Part shown: one piece after another, positions 1 to 13,100 of the stretch | How the letters are laid out: every line of letters starts with the position of its first letter | Numbering within the stretch: position 1 is the first letter of the stretch | Assembly: GCA_043228905.1 (NCBI GenBank) | Contig: JBHGNT010000013.1 | Span: 10,726,001-10,790,000, forward strand | DNA length: 64,000 nucleotides | From: Azolla caroliniana | Lineage: Eukaryota; Polypodiophyta | Reading direction: 5' to 3' | Position numbers and translations under genes: made by a program | The notes under the pieces: generated by a model | Databases searched by the model: none | What the model was told of the DNA's origin: nothing | Seen by the model: the letters and a program-made list of their open reading frames with translations, nothing else

Positions 1-250
1 CATATGATTGTTTACAGAAAGATAAGGGTTCCTATTTGAACATTCTGGAAGCAAAACTGCACATTGCAGAATGTTCAAATTTCAGTTAAATTTGTTGTGT
101 ATATAGGCAGTAATGAACTATGACAAAGCATTACAAAAATCAACGATCTCTTGGAGCCTTTCATACATTAACCTGAGAACATATGATTGTTTACAGAAAG
201 ATAAGGGTTCCTATTTGAACATCCTGCAAGCAAAACTGCGTATTGCAGAA
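1..250. repeat. 70-bp direct repeat, 179-bp spacing
   Basis: A segment of about 70 bp at 2-71 recurs at 181-250 with only a few substitutions. Both copies begin ATATGATTGTTTACAG and end near TTGCAGAA. The DNA between them is not repeated. It lies downstream of the U-box gene and has no coding potential. Confidence 0.8.
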
Positions 251-999
251 AAAGAAGACACCGCAAATCAGCATAAACCAACATAGAGTGCTACAAGTAC
301 ATGCCTTCATTTCCGTGTATATTGACATGACAGGTATACATATATACCAGATGTTTTGTCAGGATGAGTAGAAGATATCTATTCATAGAATGGTTAAGAA
401 TCTGTGAGTACTAAAAACCATGTACCCAATGGTGTTACATTTGCTATATAAAAGATTTCCTATGATAAAACTAGTAAGGAAGAATTCCTGCTGGCATATC
501 ACAGAAATGGTAATTTGTCTGCCTACATCTCTGATTTTATCCATGATCCGAATTCCCTTTAAGTCATTTATAGAAATACAATTCAGTTTCAAAGAATCTC
601 AAATGGCTTTGTAACTGAGTGTTAACACCTGCAGGAAAATGATAATATAACAATCTTAGAACAATACCCAGAATATCATCATAAGAAACATACAGCAATG
701 TGCAGTTTGTATGAGAGCATTCACTTTGTAGTTTTGTACACATCTAAAACAAGGCAGAATATTACAAATGAAACCACATTTGATTATGCAATGCGCTAAG
801 AGCGTAAACCATACATTCACCTAGAAATATAGAAAATTGTTTGTACCAGCAAATACCTGTCTTGGATACCAGCAAATAAGATATTGTTAGTTTCTCTTCA
901 CTCCCCACATCCTAGAGTATTGTGAAATTTTGATTAGTGAACGAGATGTAACTATCACCAAATTAAACTTCATGAAACCATGCTCATGTTTACCGCACA
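251..999. other. 3' flank of the U-box gene, no other gene seen
   Basis: AT-rich DNA immediately downstream (minus-strand sense) of the stop codon at 1002-1000. It should contain the 3' UTR and polyadenylation site, but I could not place the cleavage site. Short open frames around 383-614 look random. Confidence 0.5.
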
Positions 1000-3900
1000 T
1001 CATAACCAGTTTGGTCCTGTGATATTTGCTTCATTCTCCTTAGAGGATGGTTGCTCATCAGCTTTTGCTAATGAGCGGTATTGCAGCTTTACACTCTCCC
1101 CATTATCCAGTGTTCTCACAACATACCTTCAGTATAGGTGAAAAGGAAAATGCCCTTAGTTACTAACTTTCACACGATCTACATTATACGCATGAAGAAA
1201 AGGTTCCTCGTAAGCATATCTTACCATCCATTCAAACATTGTGTTGTTATCACAGCAGTGCATCCAACAAACCTTTCAGGGGTTCTTTTGTTTCCCTAGA
1301 TTAAAAAATATCCTAATCAATCATTACTCGATTGCAAACTTACCACATATATTATGATTCCAAAAATCTATAAAATGGAAATACCTTTATTAAGACATTG
1401 TCATTAACCTTGTATGGAAATTGGACTCCTTTAAGCCGAGAAAACTCCACCATGGTAAGGTCACCGGAATTCTGTCTCTCCTGAACTTAACAAGCATTAA
1501 TTAACAGAAGCTTCGAATCCATGAATGGCACATGATACTTATTAACTGCATAGAAATATATTTGAATAGAATACAGTACGTGATCATGTTTCCCTCTCTT
1601 CCTCTTTGTTGCCTTAGATGTGTTCACTTTCCATCGTTCTTCCTCCAGTTTGTACGCTTGTACAACAGATTGTAAAACTGCAAATTCAGAATTTCTCTTT
1701 CTTTTCTCTCCATCTGGGCTATACCCCAGTATTCAGCCATCATTTTATCAATCCAAACACTGGAATTTACATCTCACTAATTTACAACATGGCCGTGCAG
1801 AATGTAGGTACTGCATGCATGACCTTCAGATAAACAGATAATCACGGGTCACATAAGAATGTCTATGTACTGTATAAAAAACTATCACATTTATTGAGAG
1901 AAGAAATGCACCCTAAATGCTAACAAAACATCATATCCTTTCTTGACTGCCTCCAAATAAAAAAATAATTAGGAGGCACATTAAAATGTTGATGTGTCGT
2001 CCAAAAAGTTATCAGCTTTCTTTGAGACAGAACGAATGCATCCCAATCATAAAACTAGAGGGCCATCCTAATTTGGGGCAAGACTTAGAGAGACATTCAG
2101 TGTTGATCCACAAAGATAGCTACATTCTAGATCCTTGGACAAGAGATTACTCCAAATCCCTTGATGAGAACCATTACCTGGGCGTGGTTCTAGAGAGATC
2201 TATCTAAGGTTCAAATACATTGTTGGTAGGATGTTAAACATTGTGTCTTCAGAGGAGATTTCTATACTAAACATAGAGCAGAATTGCTAGAACATTTGGA
2301 GCAGGCTGCAATGCCCTTGAGTACCCCAAGACCCATTACATCTCCCTCAACATGGAATTCACATGCATGATGTATCTTCCAGGAGTAGATATATTACTAA
2401 CTGGAATCCAATAGATTCATGACTGGCATGAGCTAAGATATATTACTAACTGGCAGATTACAAATCACGACAATGTCATGGCCGTGCATTGATGAACCCA
2501 GGACCCCTTCCCTGCCTAATGAGTAGATAATACAACAGCGTAAAACTCACAAATAGAAACCCAACATAAGCAGAAAAATACATTAATATTAAGGGTGGAA
2601 TCTTTAAGTTAAGTTCTAAAGGTTGAACTAGCTCAGATTCATGATGTGATCACCTAATAAGTGATTCATGAATAAGTTCAGATTAACAATATAAACTGAT
2701 ACCATGATTTGGAGCCATATCTTCACGCTTAGCTGCTGCCCCACATGATATACAAGCATTCTGTCCAGACCACAAAACCAAGGGTTAAAATCTAACCAAA
2801 CGATAAATCCTCAAAATTTGGAGGCGTGCTGAAAAGAATGCACGTGAAAAACATACTCAATAAAAAAAATTCAGCATTGGAAGTGTGTATGCATAACCAA
2901 AAAAACGTTTCAGCTAAGAATGTTAACTTAATGGTTTGTATGAATCCTAAGTTCAACGCTCAAAACCTTGGAGTGAAGTGAACTGTTAACTGTGCATACA
3001 ATAACATACTTCATGAATTTCAGAGTACAGTACATGTCTGTGTGTGAGTATAACCAAAATATTTAAGTTGAAGATGCCCAAGAATAGAGAAAAGAAAGGA
3101 AAATTTGACGTAGTATAATTATAATTAGAGAATACAATAAGAGATAAATGTGGAATCTTTGGTGCACCCAAAACCTCGGGAGGATCCAGCTTAAGAATGT
3201 ATATGCAAGTACTCAATGCACATAAAAAGCAGGATTGCGGTTGGTAAATGTGGCCGCACACATGCGCATGATAATTTCAAGTAAAGGAGACACACACAAC
3301 TACAACAAACATTTCATGAATTAGCTAGATTAAACGATCTTTAAAAAAAAAGTATTCACAAACAACATATTAATTAGTCCAAATTGAGTTTATCTATGTA
3401 TGCTTTCTCATGATGCAACATATCTCCTGATTTGAGAATTTTTTAGGAATGATATTCATGCAGAATTTTTTACTTACATTCTCAATTACACGTTGGAGAC
3501 TCTCACTCCCAAATGAGTGGCCACATAAAAGTATTGTTGCATCATCCATCAAAGCACCACTGTTCCAAACCACTATCAAGTTATGTATGCAGGCCAACAA
3601 ATTTTGACCAAAATATGATAACTGCCATGCTTTGAAAGTAATTATCCACAAGAAAAAAGTATGTGCTTATATCAAAACAGGCTAAATTCATTCACCATTG
3701 TCAATCATGCAACTATTCAATCAATTATAAAAAGAACATGAATGATTAAAAGCATCTATTCAACCATAAATTTCACAAATGTAATTTTAAGAGGAATAAT
3801 TGTAAACAAATACATGTGAAATAGGAACGTTATCTATCGCTGAATGACCATCCGTGAAGGTGAAAGACTAGCAACTTCATAACACAAAGCAAGGTCAAAA

Positions 3901-5802
3901 CTCAAAAAACTGAGTCATTGGTCTCCAACAGACGATGCAGCCTCATTACAAAATGATAAACTGAATTTATATTGAGTTTATAGGGGAGCTAAAAGGAGAA
4001 GTAAATTGCATGATGATTTGGTTACTACAAAAACTGTTCTTTATAAGATTGAGAAATTAACAAAAGTTTCAGAACCCAAATACAAGGCTATATGCATGAA
4101 TGATAATAGCAAGTTCTCCCTCCTACAAAGTAGGCACGTAGTCTGCAATAAGGAAGATGGCTCTGTATCATACATCAACTCAATCCAACAATTGCTGGCA
4201 GATTTCAGGACCTAGAAAACTGAGAATAACACTAATGGCGTATTAACAAAATATGAGCAGAACAAGTCCACTTTCTTCCCAACCAATGGAGTCAGAATTC
4301 AGTCGTTGATAATGTTATGTAAAGATCAAAAGCTGAATAGACTAAGCAAACATAGTTGCAGGAAGAGATTGGAATCAACTTTAGCTGTGAAAAATACAGA
4401 AACATTTAACAAATTTGCGATAGTAAGGACAAAAACGTATCAAAGTACAACCAATACACTGCACAATATAATTATTGACATAGGATAGGGGATGAATTGA
4501 GAAAATCAGTAGCGAACAAGAAACAAAAATGACCAAATGAAATGTTCTCGTTATCATGAGGATGGTAGGCTTGACACTCGTTATTTATGAAATGCATGCC
4601 AGTCCTTGCAGAATGATTCATCTACACAAAAACAACCTAAAACATGACCAGACCCAACTTGGAGGACAGCATCCAAATTTTGGTTTGAGCTTCAACACAA
4701 CATTGATTTGAACTTACGTGAGTGGATCAGTCAAAGCAGAGCGTAGCGGGAACTTCAAAGTTTGGTGATTTTTCCTTTGGCTGAAGGCCACAATCTGGTT
4801 TTCTGCATCCTTTAGAGTCACCAATGCACTATAATGTTCTGTCGATGCTGTTCCAACCAGTTCAGCTTCAGGCACAGGTGAGTCATGAGAGATTCCTTGT
4901 GGTTCTTGATTGTAATTTTGGGTATCTTTCACAAATGTTTGCCTTGCACTTATCTCTTTCCCAATACTGTCCCTGTAATATCCAGGTGAAGTACCAAGAT
5001 CACTAGCAACGAGAGATTCCTTTTGCGGTGTCGAACCAGAACCTCCATGACCCAGCATTGGCCCAATAGACGGCGGTGATGAAAATGAATTCAGGAAAGG
5101 GATGGTTGATGTTTGGGATAGAAACATCCCCAGTGATGGTGTTGATGATGCAGAAGCTTGTGATGATGATTCCCTATTGAAATTACTCTTTTGAAATCCT
5201 TCAGAACTTTGCATTCCAGCCATGACCTCATGCCTATTGCCATCTATTCCATCCATTTGAATGCTTGGAAGCGTTTCATAACCTCTTCGATGGGGCATAC
5301 CCCTATCAACCATACTAATCACTCCTTGATGAGACTCGATATCTTCGCCCTCTCCTTCAATATCACCATCCTCTTCCTCTTCCTCTTCTGAACCATCACT
5401 TTGTGAACGGCCACTACTTCCACCATCTCTTTCTTCCATGCCTCTATAATCAACTTCCTGTCCCATCTCTCTGGTTTGTGTAGTTCCTGGCCAATCCAAC
5501 ATTCTCGGGGACGTGTTTACAACACCTGAAACATGAGAGCCTCCATCCAGAAATGTTTGACCTTCATCAACAGAACATTCATTACGGTCGACTAAAACCG
5601 CATTGTTACTGCTAGGTAAGAAGCATTCTCTATCTGCAATTCCGTATGAATGTGCATCAACAATACCTACTGTTGTGTTGGGTCTAAAGTTCCGGATTGG
5701 ATGATCACCGCAGGGAGGACCTCCTGATGAAGCACTGCGGTACACTCGAGTGAAGTGTTCCTGGTGCATCAACCTATTCACAGCATTATACGTAACGTCC
5801 AT
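1000..5802 (-). CDS. U-box domain protein, PUB62/63-like (7 coding exons)
   Basis: Likely an E3 ubiquitin ligase of the plant U-box class, which binds an E2 enzyme through the U-box. Exons read from splice signals: 5802-4718, 3559-3478, 2760-2703, 1677-1580, 1480-1385, 1295-1225, 1126-1000. All phases join, giving 1617 nt or 538 residues. ATG at 5802 is preceded by an in-frame TAG within the same exon, whose acceptor is at 5848. The first coding exon ends AC|GTAAGT, so its apparent TAA stop is intronic. Residues 1-355 are Ser/Gly-rich and disordered, with an acidic run at about 139-157. The U-box spans about 356-420, including ALMDDATILLCGHSF and an ACISCG segment. A basic KATKRKRGK patch near 429-437 could be a nuclear signal. 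The C-terminal 442-538 (VNDNVLIKGNKRTPERF, then VKLQYRSLAKA) matches what I recall of PUB62/63. The weakest splice site is the donor CAC|GTACTG after 1580. Introns hold no other gene. Gene model is strong; the family name rests on recalled motifs. Confidence 0.87.
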
Positions 5803-5847
5803 CCTTTATCATGAATTTGCATTCAGCATCTGCTATCCCTCTTTGTT

Positions 5848-6558
5848 CTGTGTAAAGAAGAAGAAGCAGTTGAATACATCATCAATAATGGACTGGCCTG
5901 TACTAAAAAATCTCATCTTAAAATTAATTAAGCATTGCCTTTTTTCATAGAGGTGTTGAGTAATTATACAGCACTAAGTTGTAACTCTCCCTCATTCTCT
6001 CAGAACTCACTGTTGCACTAGTTGTTCACTAGATGCTACTGCAGAATTTAGGGATTGAATGCACGACTTTCTGGTCCCCACTGGGTATCAACCGAACTAC
6101 AACCATCTAATCTAAAGTCTGCTATTTCTCTCTCTTACTGTCATCTAGCTTGTTTACACCATCACATCAAAGACATAAATCTAAGAGGAGGTAGTTCGAT
6201 CCTCTCAATGGGCCGATCATATTTGGTCTCACATGGATGTTAACAATCTGCCTTTCTCTTCCGTAATGAGCAGTTAGGAAAAGAATAAATTTTCTGTGTT
6301 TTGAGAGAACGACTTGTTTGTCTTCCTTAGACATTCATTGAGCTCATAAAGAAGACACTAAATGTACAAGATCTCTGTCTTCAAAGCTTCTCAAAACAGA
6401 CCTATTTTGATTAAAGCGACCAAGAAAACTCGACGTACAAGATGTCTTGTCTTCTGAAGCTTTACAAAGGAAGGGGAAAAAAAAACAAAATCAAACAGAA
6501 ACCTTTTCTGCTGCGCATAGAAGAAAATAAGTCGAAGAATAAAAGGACTTAGGCTTAC
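5848..6558 (-). other. 5'-UTR intron of the U-box gene
   Basis: On the minus strand a consensus donor CACAG|GTAAGC lies at 6559/6558. A strong acceptor, a CTTCTTCTTCTTTACAG-like pyrimidine tract, lies at 5848. Coding starts 45 nt into the next exon, so this intron interrupts the 5' UTR. Inferred from splice signals only. Confidence 0.6.
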
Positions 6559-7089
6559 CTGTGCACAGGGAGCCCCACCATATCTGGGATGAGGCGGCTA
6601 CAAAAAATGAAGAATTTGAAAGATGTGGTGAAGGAGCTGAGATTTGCGTTCGCCTCCTGCAACAACTAGTGGTCTGTAGATCGATAACGGAGAGGGAGAA
6701 AACGGGAGAGGAAGTGGGCGGGGGGGAAGGGGAAGGGGGCACGTGAAACGGACGGGAAGCAAAACGAGAAAAAAGAAAGAAGAAGGGACAGAGACAGAGA
6801 GAGGTTTGGAAGAAGGGCGGAGAGAAAACGGGAAGGGAAAGAAGGAAAAGAGGAGGAGGGGAAGGAGGTCGATCTCAGATCTCGATCGATCGATCGATCG
6901 ATTGTCGTTCTGCTCCTTCGTCTTCGTCTGCAGAACAGAAACAGGGGAGACAGAGACAGAGACAGAGACAGAGACTGTGTGTGTGTGTGTGTGTGTGTGT
7001 TAGGGCCTACATACATACATACATACTTTCTTCCTTCTTTGTTGGCCTTCTTTTCTTTTGCTCTGTTTTTGTTGATTCCCAGTGTGTGG

Positions 7090-7137
<48 letters not shown>

Positions 7138-7240
7138 TGCGTTCTTTTTGTTGGGTGTGTGTGTGTGTGTGTGTGTGTGTACACGAAAGAGTGTGTTTTT
7201 GTTTGTTATCTTGTTGGGGAGGAGTTCCAACAATAAACTC
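6559..7240 (-). promoter_or_regulatory. 5'-UTR exon and promoter-proximal region
   Basis: Upstream of the 6559 donor the minus strand is very rich in CT and AC runs, as in many plant leader and core-promoter regions. The transcription start cannot be fixed from sequence. The open frames through here are low-complexity artefacts. Confidence 0.45.
6884..7182. repeat. Cluster of microsatellites
   Basis: In order: (CGAT)n near 6884-6902, (GACAGA)n near 6948-6975, (GT)n near 6976-7000, (CATA)n near 7009-7025, (GA)n near 7101-7134 and a second (GT)n near 7155-7180. They lie just 5' of the U-box gene. Confidence 0.9.
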
Positions 7241-7631
7241 TCCCAACACATGTTTCGGGTGTTTCGCGCTCGAACCTTGTGTCCCGAATAAAATCCCCAC
7301 GCCCTCGAACTTGGCAACAATTCGGCTCAAGCTTGAATCAAGCAGTTTAACTGTCGTCAAATACGGTTTGGTAGTTTGGTGGTTTGGCGGCTCAACTCGG
7401 CTTAGTTTAACCTTCAACTTTATTAACCGTTCTGAGCTTGGTTCGGTTCGGCTTGAGCCTCAAGTCATTTACGATTTTGTCACTTTTCAAGCATTTCCTT
7501 GAATGATACACATACACACTTACATGCATGTCTCCCATTATTGAAGTGTTCTAATTTATTGTGTTTTGTAATTATCTATGGTTGTTACCTATCGAGATAT
7601 GTAGCCATGCAGGTTTATGCATGTGAAGCCT
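7241..7631. other. Intergenic, nothing recognised
   Basis: No coding region, repeat or element end could be supported between the U-box gene promoter and the first retrotransposon debris. Confidence 0.5.
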
Positions 7632-7795
7632 TGTTGAGAAGCAAGCTCAACATGGGCCAAATCGGATGAAGAATGATAAGCCAAAGCCGGATCGGAGAGC
7701 TGGATCCGCAAGGAGTCGACAGGTTGTTAGAGGCCTACACCCCTAGTTTAGTAGGTTGTTATAGCGTTAGGGGCCTACATTCCTATGCTAGTAAA
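7632..7795 (+). mobile_element. Copia LTR fragment (related to elements I and J)
   Basis: Starts TGTTGAGAAGCAAGCTCAACAT. The same TGTTGAG...AAGCTCAAC start is seen at element I's LTR (54172) and, in reverse, at element J's LTR (54134). The similarity continues through the CGGATCGG-rich stretch and then fades. Only a fragment remains, and no target duplication was found. Confidence 0.55.
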
Positions 7796-7802
7796 TAGGA
7801 AT

Positions 7803-8300
7803 ATTATGGGCTTCAGCCAAATGGCTTTGCAGGCCGCAATGGCCACAGCTCTGTACTCCACTTCAGTGTTGGACAATGCAACCATTGGTTGTTTCTTACT
7901 ACTCCAAGAGATTGCTCCGCTTTCAAGTGAGAAGACGAAGCTGGATGTTGATCATTGATCGGATACATTGCTGACCCAATCGGCATCTGTGTATCCTTCT
8001 AGCCGAATTGTCACACCTGTCTTATAGAAGAGTCCTCGATCCATGGTTCCACTAATGTATTGTACGACTCACTTAGCACAATGCAAATGTGTGCCACACG
8101 TTCTTTGCATAAACTGGCTAAGGAGGCCAACCGGATAGCTCAGATCGAGTTGACTAATAGTTAGATAGATGAGACTCCCTATGATTTGCCGATACTGAGT
8201 CGGCTCACATGGTGTGCCGGAGTCCGCATGCAATTTTAGGTTGCGATCGAGGGGAGTCGATGTTAATCCTAGGCCGAACTAGCCACAAAGACAGGGTGTT
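7803..8300 (-). pseudogene. Ty1/Copia RNase H fragment (degraded)
   Basis: Reverse-strand translation gives recognisable Copia RNase H blocks: SSKKQPMVALSNTEVEYRAV, then ACKAIWLKP, and upstream LEGYTDADWVSN. Conserved Asp and Glu positions are visible, but the frame has stops and no flanking LTR. It is closest to the RNase H of element I at 57.6-57.9 kb. Confidence 0.8.
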
Positions 8301-8340
8301 CCCTTCCGAAACACGTATCCAAAGGGGTGGTCAGAGATAT

Positions 8341-8720
8341 GGATGATGATTCGACACTTCACTATCCAGTTACTTTCCGGAATGCCTTCTAGAATCACAC
8401 AATTATCTGGATCTTAATTACACGCGTAAGATTATGAATGATAGCACATATGACAAGGACACAAGATGGACAATAAGATTAACAACAACAATGCTTAACA
8501 TTTGTATTACTTATATAAAATATACATCAATTTGGATCCTTTTATAGGCATCTAGTAAGAGTTATAAAACGGTGCCTACCGGCTACCAGCTACTAATAGG
8601 TGTGGATCCAAATCGGTACAACTATTTGGATCTGTCATTTCATTACTATATTAATAATATTCCTCCGGCCTTAACTCTTCCCAGTCCACACTTCCACCTC
8701 CAGATCATACTCTCATAGGT
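8341..8720. other. Unassigned sequence before element K
   Basis: AT-rich, with no open frame or repeat structure that I can support. The last bases before 8721 (TAGGT) are a candidate target duplication for element K. Confidence 0.4.
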
Positions 8721-9287
8721 TGTTAAGCGTTGGGATAACAACACAACCAGTCACGAATAAGAACACATCAACAAGGACGTAGTACGAAGAGGAAACGACA
8801 AGAGGAAAGGAAAGCAAAGAGACGGCCAAATGTGAAAGGCCCATACCCTAAACGTGAAAGCTATATAAACCACTTAGTAGTGGCTTTGTGGGGGTTCTCC
8901 CATTTGTAAAGATCTCCTATTGATTAGAGCTAGAGCTTCCTCTCCTCTTTATTGTAAACCTTTGACCTTAAGAGATATTAGTGAAGTGTTGAGTTAGAGA
9001 ACACTAATCTCTCTCCTTGTTGGTGCTAGACCTCTTAGCAAAGAGGGTTAATAATAGACATACTCTTGCTTCTTATTGTCTATACTATTGATCTATTGTT
9101 TATGAGAGAGAGCTTGAGAGAGTGAGAGAGATATCGTGCTTAATCATTTACTAATCGTTGAGTGAGTGTGAGGCTCGGAGGTATCCGACAACCATCTCCG
9201 CCCAATTCGCCATCAAGAGGGTATACGCCGGTCCGAATCCCGCACGACATCGAGGAGCCTACTCCATCAATACATAGATCCTTAACA
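8721..9287 (+). repeat. 5' LTR of element K
   Basis: 567 bp, nearly identical to 18390-18956. Contains CTATATAAACC near 8869 as a plausible TATA box. Ends CTTAACA. Confidence 0.9.
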
Positions 9288-9511
9288 TCTATTTGGCGTA
9301 CCTGCCCTTGGTCCAAGCCACGCCGTTTACACTCCCCCCGTGGCGGCCATAGTCGTTGCCCTGTCGTCGCCGCTCCTCCTCGTGGCGTTGCCCGTTCACG
9401 CTGCCCCACCGTCCCAACATTTTTTCGTTCCCCCCAAGGTGGCCGCGACAGCTGCCTCGTCGTTTCACCCTCCCCATGTCGTTGGCCGTTTACATACCAC
9501 TTCGCCTCGTT

Positions 9512-9895
9512 GTTCAAGGGGTCCAACCCCTCAAATCACACAATGTTCGAGGGGCCCAACCCCTCGAATCACCCAATGTTCGAGGGGCCCAACCCCTCGA
9601 ACTACCCGTTGTTCGAGGAGTCGAACCCCTCGAACCACACCCAGCACAGTGTTCAAGGGGCCCAACCCCTCGAACTACACAATGTTCGAGGGGCCCAACC
9701 CCTCGAACTACCCATTGTTCGAGGAGTCCAACCCCTCGAACCACACCCAACACAGTGTTCGAGGGGCCCAACCCCTCGAACTACCCATTGTTCGAGGAGC
9801 CCACACCCAGCCCAACTCCTCGAACCACGTGTTGTTCGAGGAGCCCAACTCCTCGAACCACGCATCGTTCGAGGAGTCCAACTCCTAGACCACGC
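9512..9895. repeat. Array of about 11 palindromic ~33-bp units
   Basis: Each unit contains an inverted repeat of the form TTCGAGGGG-CCCAA-CCCCTCGAA, followed by a short spacer such as CTACCCATT. Some units use TTCGAGGAG paired with CTCCTCGAA, so the arms change together. Units begin near 9512, 9543, 9576, 9609, 9649, 9682, 9715, 9755, 9790, 9834 and 9867. The usual 33-bp period leaves frames open on both strands; I do not regard them as coding. Confidence 0.9.
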
Positions 9896-10142
9896 AACCC
9901 TTAGTTGTTACGTTACTACGAAGTTAGGACCTTAGGTAAAAATAAAAATAAATAAAAATAAAGGGGGGGGGGGGGGAATCTATTGAAACTACCCGAATTC
10001 CCTGCTTCGTCACCACATTTAACTGGGTTACTCCGTAGTTAGGACTCCATGTCCCGCTCCCAAGAAAAAAAAACAAAAACAAAGCGGGGGAATCTATTGA
10101 AACTACCTGTACTTGCTGATTTGTGACCACATTTACCTATAC

Positions 10143-13100
10143 TAATATTTTTCCTTGCAGTTTGCCAACGATGATGCTTCCCCAATTCATCAAACTCCTC
10201 CACGCATACTACCCCGACGCAGGGTGCGGTTCCTTAGTCATTCCAGCAGTGTTCAACAATACCTGATGTACTTACCGGGTCCCCACGCCCGCCACACAGC
10301 TCAAGTACCTCGAACCTGACGTGTTCGCCAGTCTCTCACGACTTGGCCTCAAGTTCTTCCTTGGGATCGGGTTGTGGGGCGTCCTACCGGAACTGGTCAA
10401 CCGTTTCCTCATCGGGTACAACCCCGATACGGGCCACGTCGATATGCAGCCTTTCGCAGACTCCCCCCCCCCCCCCCGTCGCATTCCAGTTCACCGCGGC
10501 CGACATTTGTGCTATGCTACATTTACCCCTCGAGGGCGCCCCCTTCCGCACCACGAGGACCCCGGGGGTTGTCCCCGGCATCATTCCTGTCGCCTACGCC
10601 GAATACTCTGGACGCGAAGGGTGGCGTTACACCAAAATCCCTCTCCATCTCCACGACTGTTGTAGCGCCACTGCCCAAATCGGTGACACTGCATCTACCA
10701 ATGCCACCACTCGTATCACCAGTGAGTACCTCAAGTGGGCATATGATCCGCATCCGGTCCAGTGGGCTCACGAGCTTGTCCACCGGGTCCGAGAATGGCA
10801 CACACGGCCCAAATCGACTGTCAATTTCGCGTGGTTCCTCACCCACTACTTGTGCGCAAAGTTTAGCATCGGACCCCCCGCCCCTCCCTTCGTACGCTGC
10901 CAAGAACGCTTCCGCAAGATCATTGTCCCAGGCCAACTCGAATGCCTTCGCCTCCCCGAATGCGACTTTTTACGACAGGTACACCAAGGTGAACAGGCAC
11001 GGCCACCGGCGCACAAACAACCCCCGATCACCCACGTGTCAGCCGAAGCTAAGCTCGACACCACTGAGGATATCACGAATCGTGTCAAGGAATTCCAGAC
11101 ACACGAGTTCACCCCCACCGAAATCCAGGCCTTGTCCACCACTTTCCACTATGTGTCACATCAAAACACAACCACGACTCCGCGTTCCCGCAGCTGCACC
11201 ACTGAGTCAATCTTGCGCGACCAACGGAACCCGCCAACTCCGACACCACCCACCTCGCCAACCCCTCTACCCCACAAATCCTCTCCCCCCGCTCCGCCCA
11301 CAACTACCCCACCTTTCCCGTCCACCACCACCGATGACACCCCGCAACCCCGACCCCATAAACTCGCCCGCCACACCGCCCCTGACACCCGACCGGCCCT
11401 CGACCGCAACCCCGACAGTTCCCCTCCAACCCACCCTTGCCCCCGCCCAAATGGCAACCCCGCTACCGCCACCCCCACTCCCGACCTCCGTGCCCTACTC
11501 GACCTCCCTCACTGTAGTTACTACCCACCCTACCCCCTCCCTTGTTGTTCCCCCCAAACCCTTAACCGACATGGTGGCCGACCTCCTCAAGATGACTGCC
11601 GTCGTGAACCGTCGCCTACTTCAAGTTCAGGCACAGGCCCAACAGACCGCCACCGACCAACACGAGACCTCTATACGGAACGCGATCTTGGTCGCTGAGG
11701 TATGGAGCGCCCTCCATACCAACGCATGCCAAGTGGCCGCCCACAACCTCCTCAAGCAAGAACTCCTGACAACGCAAACCTGACACCAACAACTCGCTGA
11801 CGAATTCCAACATGCTCGGACTACCTAGCACCACGACCAAGAACGCGCAACGCAAACACATGCTGAACTTTCGGCCGGGTACGTCCGCCTCACCACCCAA
11901 CACCAATTGACTGAGGCCCGTCTCGCAGCTGTGACGGCTGATCTCTCCGAATGGTCTGAGGCCCTGGCCGCCGCCATGGCCACCACTCACCAACTCACGA
12001 GCGAGATCACCACCCTCAAGGCTGAACGAGACGGCATGGTCCACCAAGTCGAAGTCGCTAATGAACGCAATCGATGTCTCCTCATCAAACACCGCTGCCA
12101 ATGCGCCGACCTCGAAAAGGACATCCTTCAACTCCGCACGTCCAAAGCCGCCCTTGAACACGCCCTCACCCCCGGCGTGACGGACCCCTCCACCGTTCAG
12201 ACCCCTCTCCTTCCCCCAACTGGCTCTCCGAATATGATCCAGGCACTCTCGGTGTACGTGACCTCGACCTCCCTGCTCTTCGAACTTTTCACTGCACCAC
12301 ACACAACACGCACCCTCCTCATCCAAGCAACGTGCGTCCTTCGGTCGTTAGCCGCCACACATTGCGTATTCTTTGACGACACCACACCCCTAGACTGACA
12401 GACCTTCATCCGAGTACTCCCCGAAGACAACCACGCCCTCGCCCTCTTCATGTTGTACCAGGAAGCCACCGAAGAACCTACTCCCCCAGCTGACGACCTC
12501 TTCCCCCAACACCTCCCCATTTTGTTCCTCGAAGGTATGGCCTACCTTCACACCGCCCTCACCCCCGACTTAGGCATCTCTGACCTGATCTATTTCACCT
12601 ACCCTTCTGATGTCAGGATGCAAGTCACCAAAAACTAGCTGGCCCACCTCTTCACAACACTGGTGCGCTTACACCTTATCGCCGACACCCTCACCCGCAC
12701 CTTGTTGGAAAACACAACGACCTCTATACCCCCTTTCGGTTTCCTCTGGCTAATACGCGCTTGGCAAACCGCCTGGAACGTCGGGATTCATACTCACATA
12801 TTCAGCATCGAATACGCCACGTTCAACTGGCCCACTGACCTCGAGACTGACAACATACCAGAATTAGCCCTATAACTCGACGTTTCCCGCGAGTATCAAC
12901 TCATGACGTTCGATGAAGCTCGTGCTCGTGCCCTCCTACCCCCGCACCCCCCTTCTCCCCCCCCCCAGAGATCGACCTGGAGGGGGACCACAACTCACCT
13001 GATGAACCCGACACCCAGCCACCGCCTCGCCCTCGCCCTCGCCCTCGCCCTCGCCCTCGCCCTCCCTCCTCCCTGCCTCCAAGCGCCCCCCCCTCGTCGT

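Noticed and set aside
6666-7502. Several overlapping open frames of 60-170 codons on both strands
   Set aside because: All are translations of CT/GT/GA microsatellites; no conserved domain, and they overlap the U-box gene promoter.
9162-9935. 257-codon and 182-codon frames through the hairpin array
   Set aside because: The mostly 33-bp units (a multiple of three) hold every frame open; products are low-complexity and unlike known proteins.
9962-9976. G homopolymer and C homopolymer (near 10469) as possible regulatory G-quadruplexes
   Set aside because: Single homopolymer runs in element K; more likely slippage or sequencing-sensitive tracts that also break the ORF.
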